Shown here in pieces: positions 33,782 to 43,697 of a stretch of DNA of 64,000 nucleotides. The stretch's first letter is position 1, and each line of letters opens with the position of its first letter. Under the pieces are notes generated by a model. That model was not told the DNA's origin and ran no database searches. It was given only the letters and a program-made list of their open reading frames with translations. The translations under genes and the position numbers were made by a program. The DNA is from Pollutiaquabacter aromativorans (GTDB lineage: Bacteria > Bacteroidota > Bacteroidia > AKYH767-A > 2013-40CM-41-45), in contig CP185379.1 of assembly GCA_049177215.1 (NCBI GenBank), forward strand, positions 2,294,001-2,358,000, given 5' to 3'.

Positions 33782-35311
33782 ATGGCGAATGCCAATAAAG
33801 TCGTCCTCATCGTCATGGACGGCTGGGGGCACGGTCCAAAGACTGATGCCAACGCGATCTTCAAGGCGCGTACCCCCTTCATCGATTCCCTTTACGCGAA
33901 TTATCCGAATGCCGAATTGCTCACGTCCGGCGAAGACGTTGGTTTACCGGCCGGACAAATGGGCAACAGCGAAGTCGGTCACCTGAACATCGGTGCCGGA
34001 CGCGTCGTGTACCAGGATCTTGTCCGCATCAACCTCGCGATCCGTGACGGATCTATCTTCCGGGAAAAGACCCTGGTGGAAGCATTCGCTTTCGCGAAGG
34101 CGAACAACAAGCCGGTTCATTTCCTGGGTCTGGTTTCCGACGGCGGCGTGCATTCGCACCTCGAGCACCTCAAGGCCCTTTGTGACGCGGCGAAAAAAGA
34201 CGAGGTGCAGGATGTTTACATCCATGCCTTCACCGATGGACGCGATACGGATCCGAAGGGTGGTCTGGGTTATCTGCGCGAGTTGCAGGAACACTTGAAA
34301 CATTCATCTGGTAAAATCGCCAGCATTGTCGGCCGGTATTACGCGATGGATCGCGACAAACGTTGGGAACGCGTCAAGGAAGCCTATGATCTGCTGGTAT
34401 CGGGCCATGGTGCACCCGCTACCGATCCGCTGAAAGCAATTGAATCTTCGTATGCTGCCGGCATAACCGATGAATTCATCAAACCGATCGTTATTACACG
34501 TCCCGACGGACAACCGACGGCGATCATACGGGATGGTGATGTCGTTATCTGTTTCAATTTCCGAACCGACCGCTGTCGGGAAATCACGCAGGCGCTGACA
34601 CAGCAGGATTTTCACGAGCAGAACATGCACCGCATGGATCTGCACTACGTGACCATGACGAATTACGACGATACGTTCCGGAACGTTCACGTCATTTACG
34701 ATAAGGATAACCTTGCCATGACGCTTGGAGAAGTGGTGGCCAATGCGGGTTTAAAACAGATCCGGATCGCGGAAACGGAAAAATACCCGCACGTTACGTT
34801 CTTCTTTTCCGGCGGTCGTGAAGCACCCTTCGAAGGCGAGCAACGCATCCTGGTCCCTTCTCCGAAAGTCGCCACCTACGACCTTCAACCCGAGATGAGT
34901 GCCGAAGTGGTTACGCGTAAACTCTGCGCCGAACTGGAGAAAGGCGAAGCCTCGTTTGTCTGCCTGAATTTCGCCAACTGCGACATGGTCGGACATACTG
35001 GTGTGTTTGACGCGGTTGTCACGGCTGTCGAAAAAGTGGACGACTGTGTTCGTCGCGTCGCAGAGACCGGTCGGCGCAACGGCTACTCATTTCTAATCAC
35101 CGCCGATCACGGCAATGCCGACTACATGATCAACGAGGATGGATCACCGAACACCGCTCATACGACCAATCCCGTTCCGGTTTTTCTGCTCGACTCCCAT
35201 CACCGCACACTCCAAAACGGCCGCCTTGCCGACCTTGCTCCCACCGTGTTGCACCTGATGGGTTTGGAGATTCCGAAGGAGATGACGGGAAAGGTGTTGT
35301 GCGGAACCTGA
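33782..35311 (+). CDS. gpmI: 2,3-bisphosphoglycerate-independent phosphoglycerate mutase
   Basis: The protein (509 residues) interconverts 3- and 2-phosphoglycerate in glycolysis. The first metal ligand is D13 in VLIVMDGWGHG. The catalytic Ser63 sits in QMGNSEVGHLNIGAGR. Other family motifs are FTDGRDTDPKGG, NFRTDRCREI, NCDMVGHTGVFDA and the C-terminal metal site TADHGNADYM. The length is standard. It is a single gene with its own promoter element; it converges on the TonB receptor across a repeat array. Confidence 0.97.
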   Translation: MANANKVVLIVMDGWGHGPKTDANAIFKARTPFIDSLYANYPNAELLTSGEDVGLPAGQMGNSEVGHLNIGAGRVVYQDLVRINLAIRDGSIFREKTLVEAFAFAKANNKPVHFLGLVSDGGVHSHLEHLKALCDAAKKDEVQDVYIHAFTDGRDTDPKGGLGYLRELQEHLKHSSGKIASIVGRYYAMDRDKRWERVKEAYDLLVSGHGAPATDPLKAIESSYAAGITDEFIKPIVITRPDGQPTAIIRDGDVVICFNFRTDRCREITQALTQQDFHEQNMHRMDLHYVTMTNYDDTFRNVHVIYDKDNLAMTLGEVVANAGLKQIRIAETEKYPHVTFFFSGGREAPFEGEQRILVPSPKVATYDLQPEMSAEVVTRKLCAELEKGEASFVCLNFANCDMVGHTGVFDAVVTAVEKVDDCVRRVAETGRRNGYSFLITADHGNADYMINEDGSPNTAHTTNPVPVFLLDSHHRTLQNGRLADLAPTVLHLMGLEIPKEMTGKVLCGT

Positions 35312-35383
35312 TGCAGAGGCAGAAAAAATCCGGCATCGTGATGCAGGTAATTAACAACTGGAAAACTGGAAGAAGAAACTTCT

Positions 35384-35453
35384 CCAATCACCAATCACCA
35401 GTTTCCAATTACTAGTTACTAGTTACTAGTTTCCAGTCTCCACCTACCAATTC
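35384..35453. repeat. 7-bp tandem array E spanning the stop codon of the TonB receptor gene
   Basis: Ten heptamers run without a gap: ccaatca twice, ccagttt, ccaatta, ctagtta twice, ctagttt, ccagtct, ccaccta, ccaattc. The stop codon of the receptor (TAG on the minus strand, 35444-35446) is the end of the ccaccta unit, and its last codons lie in the next unit. A short opposed arm (ggaaaactgga type) is at about 35350-35380. Confidence 0.85.
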
Positions 35454-37657
35454 ACCCTCACCGCCGCGATCAAATTCCTTCCCGGCGCCTGGATACCGCT
35501 GGCGAATGCCCGGTAGTTTTGATCCAGGATGTTATCGAGCCCCAGCTGCAGGGTCAGGAATGATTTCAATCTGTACTGCGTGCGCAGGTTGACGGTATAC
35601 CAGGAAGGCATGCCATCGGCGGTGGCGTACTGCTGGTTATCTTCTCCGAAAGGATTGTAGTCGTCGATAGCTTTCTTGCCGTTGAATACCGTGGACGCTT
35701 CAGCTTCGAATTTCTCGTGCTGATAACGCACCGCCAAACGACCGTAGAGCGGAGGGATATGATCCAGCGGAATTTCCACTGTATCGGTTTTCACCCGTCC
35801 ATAGGTGTAATTGACCGATCCCACAATATGCCAGTCGCGGGCAGCTTCAATCTCGATGGCGGAACTGAAGCCATAGATATAGGCTTCCTGCTTATTCTGA
35901 TTGCTGTAAACACGGCTCATCGTTCCGTCATAGAGCACGCTATCCTGCCCGTTGAATTTCGTAACATCCGTTACGATGGCATCGGTAAACGCCGTATAGA
36001 ACCCGGTATTTTCCCACCGTACATTCTTACCCAGGAAAAGCGTGACCCCAAGTTCCCCGGAGGTCGTCCGTTCCGGCTTGAGATCGGCATTGGGAATGAT
36101 CAACTCACCGGGCGTTGATTCGAATACCTTGGCCAGGTCATCCACATTCGGTGCCCGGAAACCCGTGGTTCCCAGCAACGACACCTTCACGTGCAGGTCG
36201 GGGCGCCATACGACTCCCAGGTTGCCGGCCAGCACGGTATTCTCCTGCATTACACCGCTGACCGGGAACGGGAAGAAACTGGTATCCTCGAATGAACTCT
36301 CCAAACGCAAACTGGTGAACCGTAGTCCGTCATGCACGGAAAACTTCGGGGTCACCTCCCAGGTATGTGTGACATAGGCCGCGATTGAGTTCATGGAATT
36401 GTCGCCGTCAGGATAACGCGTGCTTTGCGCAGACAACGCACCCGTGTTCACGTTGTAGCGGTTGGCAACAGAGTTGACCGCACTGTACTGACCATCGATA
36501 CCGAGCCGCAGTTGGTGCGGTCCGCGGTTGCGATCGAGTCCAAACGTATAACCCGCGACATTCACGTACTCCACCCGGTTGGTCCGGTTGGATCCGCCAA
36601 AGCCGCGGTTGTGGCGGCTTTCGACGACATACTGGTAACTCAAAACGGCGCGCGCGGCATCGAAGAAACCTCGGGTAAGTTTACGGTCGTAATGATAGGC
36701 GGCCAGGAGGCGATCTTGCGGACCGTAATACCACTCAGCGCTGTTCAAGGTAGTGGAAGCGTTAGGATCCGTCAGGCGGTCGTAGCGTGGAATATCGGTA
36801 GATGTACTGTACTGCAGATTGAGACCGTGCACGGTATGTTCGCCTGTCTTCAAGCTGAACTTCTGCATCAGATCCAACTGGTCGTACCCGCTGAATTTCT
36901 GCACATACGGGTCGTCGTTTTTAACGAGTGAATCTTTCCCGTTGATCCGTTCCACATAGTAATACCGCTTTCCCCAGACGGAGTCCAGCGAACCGGCTTG
37001 CTTGCCCATCCGCAAGTCATCGAACATGCTGTAGGTAATCGAGGTCAGGGATGCGAACTTACTTTTACCCAGATTCACATTCGCCTGGACGGTCCGTTCC
37101 CGGTTAGCTGAAGCATAGCGCATCATGCCCGAACCTTTGGCCAGCAAGGTTCCGTCGGTGGAGAATTCCGGCTTGCGGGTACGCAGGTGGACGACACCAC
37201 CCAGTGCATCGCTGCCATAAACGGTTGAGGATGGTCCGTACAATACCTCGACGCGATCCAGGATGTTCGGATCGACGGTGATGACATTCTGCAAGTGGCC
37301 GGCCCGGTAGATCAGGTTGTTCATCCGGACGTCGTCGATGACCAACAGCACACGGCTGGCTTCGAAGCCGCGGATCACCGGACTTCCTCCTCCCTGCTGG
37401 CTCTTTTGGACGAAGAGGGTGCCGGAATTCTGCAACACCTCGGCCATGGTCGGGAAGTTGCCGAAGCGGATCTTGGAAGCCGGAATGGCGGCGACCTGCT
37501 GCGGAATGCTCATGCGATTCTGCAGGGTACGGTTGGCAGAAATGATCAGTTCCGGAAGGTCTTTTTCTTTATTGGTAGTATCGTTCGATAGGGTTTGTTG
37601 TGCTGAGGCCGGGATGCCGAATAGGCACGCCGCCATCAGCCATATGATGGTACGCAT
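35444..37657 (-). CDS. TonB-dependent outer-membrane receptor
   Basis: The protein has 737 residues with a signal peptide ending IPASAQ. The plug domain covers about residues 45-160, with VIRGFEASRVLLVIDDVRMNN and DRVEVLYGPSSTVYGSDALGGVVHLRT. The rest is a 22-strand barrel ending VRVNW, as needed for barrel assembly. The plug motifs resemble haem/haemoglobin-type receptors, but the substrate is not proven. No N-terminal carboxypeptidase-like extension is present. It lies 71 bases after a small His-rich membrane protein gene, probably its operon partner. Confidence 0.85.
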   Translation of the reverse strand: MRTIIWLMAACLFGIPASAQQTLSNDTTNKEKDLPELIISANRTLQNRMSIPQQVAAIPASKIRFGNFPTMAEVLQNSGTLFVQKSQQGGGSPVIRGFEASRVLLVIDDVRMNNLIYRAGHLQNVITVDPNILDRVEVLYGPSSTVYGSDALGGVVHLRTRKPEFSTDGTLLAKGSGMMRYASANRERTVQANVNLGKSKFASLTSITYSMFDDLRMGKQAGSLDSVWGKRYYYVERINGKDSLVKNDDPYVQKFSGYDQLDLMQKFSLKTGEHTVHGLNLQYSTSTDIPRYDRLTDPNASTTLNSAEWYYGPQDRLLAAYHYDRKLTRGFFDAARAVLSYQYVVESRHNRGFGGSNRTNRVEYVNVAGYTFGLDRNRGPHQLRLGIDGQYSAVNSVANRYNVNTGALSAQSTRYPDGDNSMNSIAAYVTHTWEVTPKFSVHDGLRFTSLRLESSFEDTSFFPFPVSGVMQENTVLAGNLGVVWRPDLHVKVSLLGTTGFRAPNVDDLAKVFESTPGELIIPNADLKPERTTSGELGVTLFLGKNVRWENTGFYTAFTDAIVTDVTKFNGQDSVLYDGTMSRVYSNQNKQEAYIYGFSSAIEIEAARDWHIVGSVNYTYGRVKTDTVEIPLDHIPPLYGRLAVRYQHEKFEAEASTVFNGKKAIDDYNPFGEDNQQYATADGMPSWYTVNLRTQYRLKSFLTLQLGLDNILDQNYRAFASGIQAPGRNLIAAVRVNW

Positions 37658-37728
37658 TGATGATTGGTTTGGAAAGATGAATATTCGATCAGCCTCCGCG
37701 CAGGCAGGCCGTAGCTAAAAGGAAACCA

Positions 37729-38226
37729 TTAACCAAACATCAATGGAGGTGGCACCATCGGGCTAACGATGGGCTCGGGTAGTCCTTGAAAGGGTTCCGC
37801 GAACGCCAGTTCCAGACAAAACTGTTTATTCCAGGCGGGTGTTTCAATCGATTCCAGGTATACCGGCGGTAACAACACCGGCGCCCAGTCCTTTCCCCGC
37901 TTTCCGATCTCTTCGGAAAAACGGTGCACCCTTTTTAACAGATCGTCCTCGTCGTCATCGTAATGACCGGTGACATACAAGTGTCCTTCTTTCTGGTCGA
38001 AACGCTTCACATCGAACCAACGACCGTTGAGCCTGATCTCGCAAGCGCCCTGCAACAAGTCGGGATGGTCGAGCGCATTCACCTCGACCGTTTCATGAGC
38101 CGTGTGGCTCATGCGCGCCATCCGGTAATGGTGCAGATGCAAATGCAGCGTGGCGAATACCAGCATTCCCGCCGAAGCGGATAAGATGGCTAAAAGCAGA
38201 ATCCAGGCGGATAGCCGACGATGCAT
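37729..38226 (-). CDS. Small single-pass membrane protein, His-rich, upstream of the TonB receptor
   Basis: The protein has 165 residues from the ATG at 38224-38226. One N-terminal membrane segment (SAWILLLAILSASAGMLVFA) is followed at once by LHLHLHHYRMARMSHTAHE, with seven His in 19 residues, and later an acidic patch (HYDDDEDDLL). The C-terminus is Pro-rich (PIVSPMVPPPLMFG). I do not recognise a family. The His cluster and the receptor downstream suggest metal or haem handling, which is inference only. Confidence 0.55.
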   Translation of the reverse strand: MHRRLSAWILLLAILSASAGMLVFATLHLHLHHYRMARMSHTAHETVEVNALDHPDLLQGACEIRLNGRWFDVKRFDQKEGHLYVTGHYDDDEDDLLKRVHRFSEEIGKRGKDWAPVLLPPVYLESIETPAWNKQFCLELAFAEPFQGLPEPIVSPMVPPPLMFG

Positions 38227-38284
38227 ACGACCAAGGTAAGGCAATTCTCCCTGCTTTAACAAGCAGGCCGGGAAGGGTATTTGG

Positions 38285-38292
38285 TTAACTTT
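38285..38292 (+). promoter_or_regulatory. -7 element for the M20 peptidase gene
   Basis: TAACTTTG fits TAnnTTTG and lies 67 bases before the ATG at 38360. Confidence 0.45.
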
Positions 38293-38359
38293 GCACCTCT
38301 CCTGACGGGCCGGTTTCCGTCAGCTCGATCCAACCCGGAATTCCTTAGACTTATCCGTC

Positions 38360-39734
38360 ATGCAACAGATCCTCGATTACATCAAAACCAACGAACAACG
38401 ATTCCTCGACGAGCTTTTTGAGCTGCTACGCATACCGTCCGTAAGCGCCGACAGCAAGTATAAACAAGATGTCGCACGGGCTGCCGAATTCATCAAGACC
38501 AAGTTGATCGAAGCAGGCGCCGATAAAGTGGAAGTTTGCCCGACAGCCGGACACCCGATCGTGTACGGTGAGAAGATCATCGATCCGAAGAAACCGACGG
38601 TAGTGGTCTATGGCCATTACGATGTCCAGCCTGCCGATCCGGTAAACCTCTGGACGACACCTCCCTTCGAGCCGGTGGTTCGAAACGGGAAGATCTATGC
38701 CCGCGGTTCCTGCGACGACAAGGGCCAGGTGTACATGCACATCAAAGCGTTCGAGTTGATGATGCGCACCAACTCCCTGCCGTGCAACGTCCGGTTCATG
38801 ATCGAAGGCGAGGAAGAAGTAGGTTCCGCCAACCTGGGCGACTGGATCAAGGCAAACAAAAGCCGATTGACCGGCGACATCATTCTGATCAGCGATACGT
38901 CCATCGTTGCCAACGATATTCCCTCAATTGAAGCCGGGCTGCGTGGACTGAGCTACGTGGAAGTGGAAGTAACCGGCCCGAACCGCGATCTTGCACTCCG
39001 GCGTGTACGGCGGCGCGGTTGCCAACCCGATCCAGGTCTTGTGCGAGATGATCGCTTCGATGAAAGACGAAAACCAGCACATCACCATTCCGGGATTCTA
39101 CGATAAAGTGCTCGAGCTCTCCAAAACGGAACGCGAAGACCTCAACCGGACACCCTTCGACCTTGATGAATACAAGAAGGACCTGGGCGTGGAAGACGTG
39201 CGCGGCGAAAAAGGATATACGACCCTGGAACGCACCGGCATACGGCCCACCCTCGAGCTGAACGGTATCTGGGGCGGCTACACCGGAGAAGGATCCAAGA
39301 CCGTACTGCCCTCGAAAGCCTTCGCAAAGATTTCGATGCGCCTCGTCCCCAACCAGTCGAGCGACGAGATCACGAAACTGTTTGCTGACCACTTCAAGAA
39401 GATCGCGCCGAAATCGGTGAAAGTGGAAGTCCGTCCGCACCATGGCGGAGAACCCGTCGTTACCCCGACTGATTCCGTCGCGTTCAAAGCAGCCAGCATG
39501 GCCATGGAACAGACCTTCGGCAAGAAACCGATCCCGACACGCGGCGGTGGTTCAATTCCGATCGTCGCCTTGTTTGAAAAGGAACTCGGCCTCAAATCGG
39601 TACTCATGGGCTTCGGCCTGGATTCCGACCTCATTCACTCCCCGAATGAAAACTACGGCCTGTTCAATTTTTACAAAGGCATCGAAACGATTCCGCTGTT
39701 CTTCAAGAACTTTGTTGAATTGAACGGAAAATAA
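38360..39734 (+). pseudogene. M20 family dipeptidase, broken by a single-base frameshift
   Basis: Two frames together give one complete M20 dipeptidase of about 457 residues. The first part (38360 to about 38990) has the metal site VVVYGHYDVQPADP, GSCDDKGQVYMH and MIEGEEEVGSANL. The second (from about 38991 to 39734) continues with DLHSGVYGGAVANP and the C-terminal GGGSIPIVALFEKELG and DLIHSPNENY. The break lies at gatcttgcactcc (38987-38999); one T fewer would restore DLHSG. All catalytic regions are otherwise intact, so a sequencing error or a very recent mutation is likely. A terminator follows. Confidence 0.85.
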
Positions 39735-39741
39735 TCAAGCA

Positions 39742-39771
39742 GAAAGCCACCCGTAAGGTGGCTTTCGCTTT
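39742..39771 (+). terminator. Terminator after the M20 peptidase gene
   Basis: A 10-bp stem (gaaagccacc with ggtggctttc) and a 5-base loop are followed by gcttt. The T run is short. Confidence 0.7.
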
Positions 39772-39806
39772 ATCCGACCATTAACCTACTCACACCTCCT
39801 ACCATT

Positions 39807-42743
39807 ATGCGCAACACCTATCTCGCGATCCTTGGCTTCCTGCTTGCCTTGAATCTACATGCCCAGCCAGCGGGTTTCAGCTGGACGGAAAAAACGTCCG
39901 CCGGTCGCACGTACCGTACGGTCACCAACGATCCAAGCGGCACCCGGTTCTATACGTTACCGAACGGCCTGACGGTCATTCTCTCGGTAAACAAGAACGA
40001 ACCGCGCATCCAGACGCTGATCGTCACCAAAGCCGGCAGCAAGACCGACCCGTCAACGAACACCGGTCTGGCGCACTACCTGGAACACATGCTCTTCAAA
40101 GGCACCGATAAATTCGGCACCAGGGACTGGGCGAAGGAAGAACCCCTGCTGAATGAGATCGACCGTCTTTATGAAGTCTACAACAAGACGAAGGATCCTG
40201 CAGAACGCACCCGCATCTATGCGCAGATCGACTCGGTAAGCTACGTCGCTTCCGGCTACGCCATCGCCAACGAATACGATAAGATGTGCTCCAGCATGGG
40301 CGCCAAAGGCACCAATGCATCCACCAGCTTCGATCGTACCGATTACATCAACAACATCCCGGCCAACATGCTGGACAAATGGCTGGAGCTCGAAGGGGAA
40401 CGCCTCCGCAAACCGGTGTTGCGCCTCTTCCACACGGAGCTCGAAGCGGTTTATGAGGAAAAGAACAACGGATTGGATGATGATGACCAGAAGGTCTTTG
40501 AAACCATCTTCGCCAACCTCTTTCTTAAACACAACTACGGTCTGCAAACGACGATCGGCACGATCGATCATCTGAAGAATCCTTCCCTGAACGAGATCCG
40601 GAAGTATTTCTATGCCAATTACGTTCCGAACAACATGGCCGTGATCCTGGCGGGTGATTTCGATCCCGATGCCGCCATCGCCAAGATTGAAAAGACCTTT
40701 GCATTCATGCAACCCAAGCCTGTAGCCAACTATACCTATCAGGCGGAAACGCCGATCTCCCAGCCGGTTGTCCGGGAAGTGTTCGGCCAGACTACATCCA
40801 AGGTCAACATCGCGTTCCGGATGCCGGGGGCGGCTACCGACGACGCCATGATGCTGTCGCTGGTCAGCAACATGCTGAACAACGGCAAGGCCGGCCTCAT
40901 CGACCTGAACCTGGTGAAGAAACAGCAGTTGCTCGAGAGTTACGCATTCAACTGGAACCTGAAAGACTACAGTGTGTTGTGGCTTGGCGCTACGCCGCGT
41001 GAAGGCCAGTCGCTCGAAACCGCCCGCGATCTTTTGCTGGGTGAAATTGAAAAACTCCGTAAAGGAGATTTCGACGCCAGCCTGATCACCTCCATCATCA
41101 ACAACAACAAGCGACAGAAGCTGGAGACCTTCGAGACCAATATGGGGCGCGCATTCACGCTGGAAGAATTCTTCTACAATGAGGTCGACTGGACCCGTTA
41201 CTTTTCGGACGACAACTTCTACTCCAAAGTGACGAAGGAAGACGTCATGGAATTCGCCAACAAGTATTTGCCTGCCAATGGCTACGTCTGTGTCTTTAAA
41301 CGCCAGGGCGAAGATCCGAACGTCCTGAAAGTCGACAAACCCAAGATCACACCGGTGCAGGTCAACCGCGACGACCAGTCCGATTTCCTGAAACAGTTCC
41401 TCGCCAAACCGGCCGTGCCGCTGCAGCCGGTCTTCCTGGATTACAACCGCGACATTGCCCGCGCCGCCGTTGGCAACAACAAGGTGCTGGCCGTTCAGAA
41501 CAAAGACAACAGCCTCTTCTCTCTCTACTACGTTTTCGAGATGGGTAAGAACAACGATGCCAAGCTGCCCCTGGCCGTGAAATACCTGGAGTTTCTCGGA
41601 ACGGACAAATACTCCTCCGAAGCCATCAGCAAGGAATTCTATCGGCTTGCCTGCAACTTCAGTGTTTCGAGTAACGACGAGCAGACCTATGTTAACCTGT
41701 CCGGCCTGCAGGAGAACTTCGCTGAAGCGCTCGGACTCTTCGAACACCTGCTTGCCAATTGCAAACCGGATGAGACGGCCTTGAAGAACATGATCGAGGA
41801 CGAGATCAAGGCTCGCGAAAACAACAAACTTGAGATCTCTTACATCAGCGGTTCCGCCATGAACGCCTATGGCAAGTACGAAGGAAAGAATCCGTTCAAC
41901 GATGTACTCAGTTCGGAACAATTACGTGCCCTCAAAGGCGGCGAACTCACGGAGATCCTGCATGGTCTTACCGGCCATGCACACAACATCCTTTACTATG
42001 GACCGCTCGCGGTAACGGAAGCGACGGCCGTTGTGGCTCGTCATCATACCGACGGAAAGGCCCCGAAAACCGTTCCGCCAGCGAAGCAATACCGCTACCG
42101 TACGGTGACCGACAATCAGGTGTATTTCACCCAGTACGACCAGATGGTGAAAGCCCAGATCAACTGGACACGGAATGTCATGCCGTTCGACGTTGCGGTG
42201 CTTCCGAAAGTTCGTTTGTTCAACCAGTATTTCGGTGGCGACATGTCTTCGATCGTGTTCCAGGAGATCCGCGAAAGCAAGGCCCTGGCCTACTCCAGCT
42301 ATTCGTTCTTCGCCGCGCCCGGTCGCAAGGAAGATCCGTACAGCCTGTTTGCCTACATCGGCACACAGGCCGACAAGATCACCCAGGCGATCCCGGCCAT
42401 GAATCAGTTGCTGACCGAACTGCCAAACTCGGAAAAATCGTTTACGCAGGCCAAACAGGCCATTCGCAACAACATCGCCGCTTCCCGGATCACCAAGTCG
42501 CAGATCCTCTTCGATTACCTCACTGCACAGCGTCGCGGGATCGAATTCGACATTCGTCGTCCGGTTTACGAACAAGTCGAAAACCTGAAGTTCGAAGACA
42601 TTCAAACCTTCTACAACGAACACATTTCCAAAAAGCCGTTCGTGATCACGGTTCTCGGCGATAAGTCCAAAATCGACCTCACCTCTTTGGGAAAATTCGG
42701 GGCGGTGAAAGAACTTTCAATGGAAGAATTGTTCGGCTATTGA
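39807..42743 (+). CDS. M16 family zinc peptidase, two-module, secreted
   Basis: The protein has 978 residues with a signal peptide ending LNLHAQ. The zinc site HYLEH is at residues 90-94, and the third ligand is the Glu in ELEAVYEEKNNG about 75 residues later. Two to four M16 modules follow; the second active-site region is degenerate, as usual. The predicted location is the periplasm or outer membrane, with a role in peptide breakdown. It has its own terminator and converges on the EamA transporter. Confidence 0.9.
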   Translation: MRNTYLAILGFLLALNLHAQPAGFSWTEKTSAGRTYRTVTNDPSGTRFYTLPNGLTVILSVNKNEPRIQTLIVTKAGSKTDPSTNTGLAHYLEHMLFKGTDKFGTRDWAKEEPLLNEIDRLYEVYNKTKDPAERTRIYAQIDSVSYVASGYAIANEYDKMCSSMGAKGTNASTSFDRTDYINNIPANMLDKWLELEGERLRKPVLRLFHTELEAVYEEKNNGLDDDDQKVFETIFANLFLKHNYGLQTTIGTIDHLKNPSLNEIRKYFYANYVPNNMAVILAGDFDPDAAIAKIEKTFAFMQPKPVANYTYQAETPISQPVVREVFGQTTSKVNIAFRMPGAATDDAMMLSLVSNMLNNGKAGLIDLNLVKKQQLLESYAFNWNLKDYSVLWLGATPREGQSLETARDLLLGEIEKLRKGDFDASLITSIINNNKRQKLETFETNMGRAFTLEEFFYNEVDWTRYFSDDNFYSKVTKEDVMEFANKYLPANGYVCVFKRQGEDPNVLKVDKPKITPVQVNRDDQSDFLKQFLAKPAVPLQPVFLDYNRDIARAAVGNNKVLAVQNKDNSLFSLYYVFEMGKNNDAKLPLAVKYLEFLGTDKYSSEAISKEFYRLACNFSVSSNDEQTYVNLSGLQENFAEALGLFEHLLANCKPDETALKNMIEDEIKARENNKLEISYISGSAMNAYGKYEGKNPFNDVLSSEQLRALKGGELTEILHGLTGHAHNILYYGPLAVTEATAVVARHHTDGKAPKTVPPAKQYRYRTVTDNQVYFTQYDQMVKAQINWTRNVMPFDVAVLPKVRLFNQYFGGDMSSIVFQEIRESKALAYSSYSFFAAPGRKEDPYSLFAYIGTQADKITQAIPAMNQLLTELPNSEKSFTQAKQAIRNNIAASRITKSQILFDYLTAQRRGIEFDIRRPVYEQVENLKFEDIQTFYNEHISKKPFVITVLGDKSKIDLTSLGKFGAVKELSMEELFGY

Positions 42744-42760
42744 TCCGGACAAGAATCCAA

Positions 42761-42800
42761 CAAGAAAGCCGCGCTGAACAACAGCGCGGCTTTCTTGTTT
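42761..42800. terminator. Bidirectional terminator between the M16 peptidase and EamA transporter genes
   Basis: A 15-bp stem (caagaaagccgcgct with agcgcggctttcttg) has a 6-base loop. T-rich flanks occur on the plus strand (cttgttt), and on the minus strand the complement also ends in T-rich sequence. It serves two convergent genes. Confidence 0.85.
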
Positions 42801-42809
42801 AAGGCGATC

Positions 42810-43697
42810 TCACTTCCCTCCCCTGCCGATCAGGTAAACGCCTGAAAGGATCAGTCCGAGTCCCGCCAGGTGCAGCAGTCCGATCTCTTCGTTATCCAGA
42901 AGCCCCCACAGCGCGGCAACAGCCGGCGCCAGGTAGGTGACTGAACTTGCCACCAGCGCGCCCGACTGCTTGATGAGGCGGTTGAACAGCACGGTAGAAA
43001 AGGCGGTCGAGAGCATGCCCAACAGTAAGATGCTGCCCATACTGACAAAAGCCTTCGGGTGTTCCGAAGTCCGGGTGACAAAATCGGTAGTGAAGAGATA
43101 GATCCCCATCGGTGTCCCCATGAGGAGCAAAGAGTAAGAAGTCGTTGAGATGGGATCAAGATCGTGGAGCTTATGGCGGAGAATGTTCACGCTGAACGCG
43201 TAACAAACCGTTGCCAGGACCACGAACATGGAGTATCGCGCATCCGCGGAGGCTTCACCCCAGCCACGTCCCAGGATCAACAAGACCGCGCCGGCAAGAC
43301 CGATCAGCAGTCCGAGCATGCGGTAGCGGGTAGCTTGCATGCCGAACATCAGAAAACCGACCAGCAAGGTGAACAAGGGCGTCAGGGTATTGATCATCCC
43401 GGCAAGCGCGCTGGAGATTCGTGTTTCGGATAACGGAAAAAGGATCGAGGGGATCGCGTTACCCAACAGGCCGGTCAGGATCAGGAACTGCCAGTGGTGG
43501 CGTTGCACTTTCGCGCGCGATCGCCACGCAAACGGCAACATCACCAGGCCAGCCGTGAAGATCCGCAAAGCGCCTATTTGCTGCGGAGTGTACGCAAGCA
43601 AACCGCGCTTCATCAGGATGTACGAACTGCCCCAGATGATCGCCAGAATGGCCAATAAGAAGTAGGTATCGCGACGCGTGTGTGTCGGGGCGTTCAT
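42810..43697 (-). CDS. DMT family transporter (EamA)
   Basis: The protein has 295 residues and ten hydrophobic segments in two EamA repeats, starting with FLLAILAIIWGSSYILMKRGL and ending LLHLAGLGLILSGVYLIGRGGK. Members export amino acids or metabolites; the substrate cannot be read from sequence. Its start overlaps the helicase stop (ATGA), so the two are co-translated. Confidence 0.85.
   Translation of the reverse strand: MNAPTHTRRDTYFLLAILAIIWGSSYILMKRGLLAYTPQQIGALRIFTAGLVMLPFAWRSRAKVQRHHWQFLILTGLLGNAIPSILFPLSETRISSALAGMINTLTPLFTLLVGFLMFGMQATRYRMLGLLIGLAGAVLLILGRGWGEASADARYSMFVVLATVCYAFSVNILRHKLHDLDPISTTSYSLLLMGTPMGIYLFTTDFVTRTSEHPKAFVSMGSILLLGMLSTAFSTVLFNRLIKQSGALVASSVTYLAPAVAALWGLLDNEEIGLLHLAGLGLILSGVYLIGRGGK

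Noticed and set aside
40053..41921. 622-codon open frame on the minus strand
   Set aside because: It is exactly antisense to the M16 peptidase, which has clear motifs; long antisense frames arise from GC-rich codon usage.
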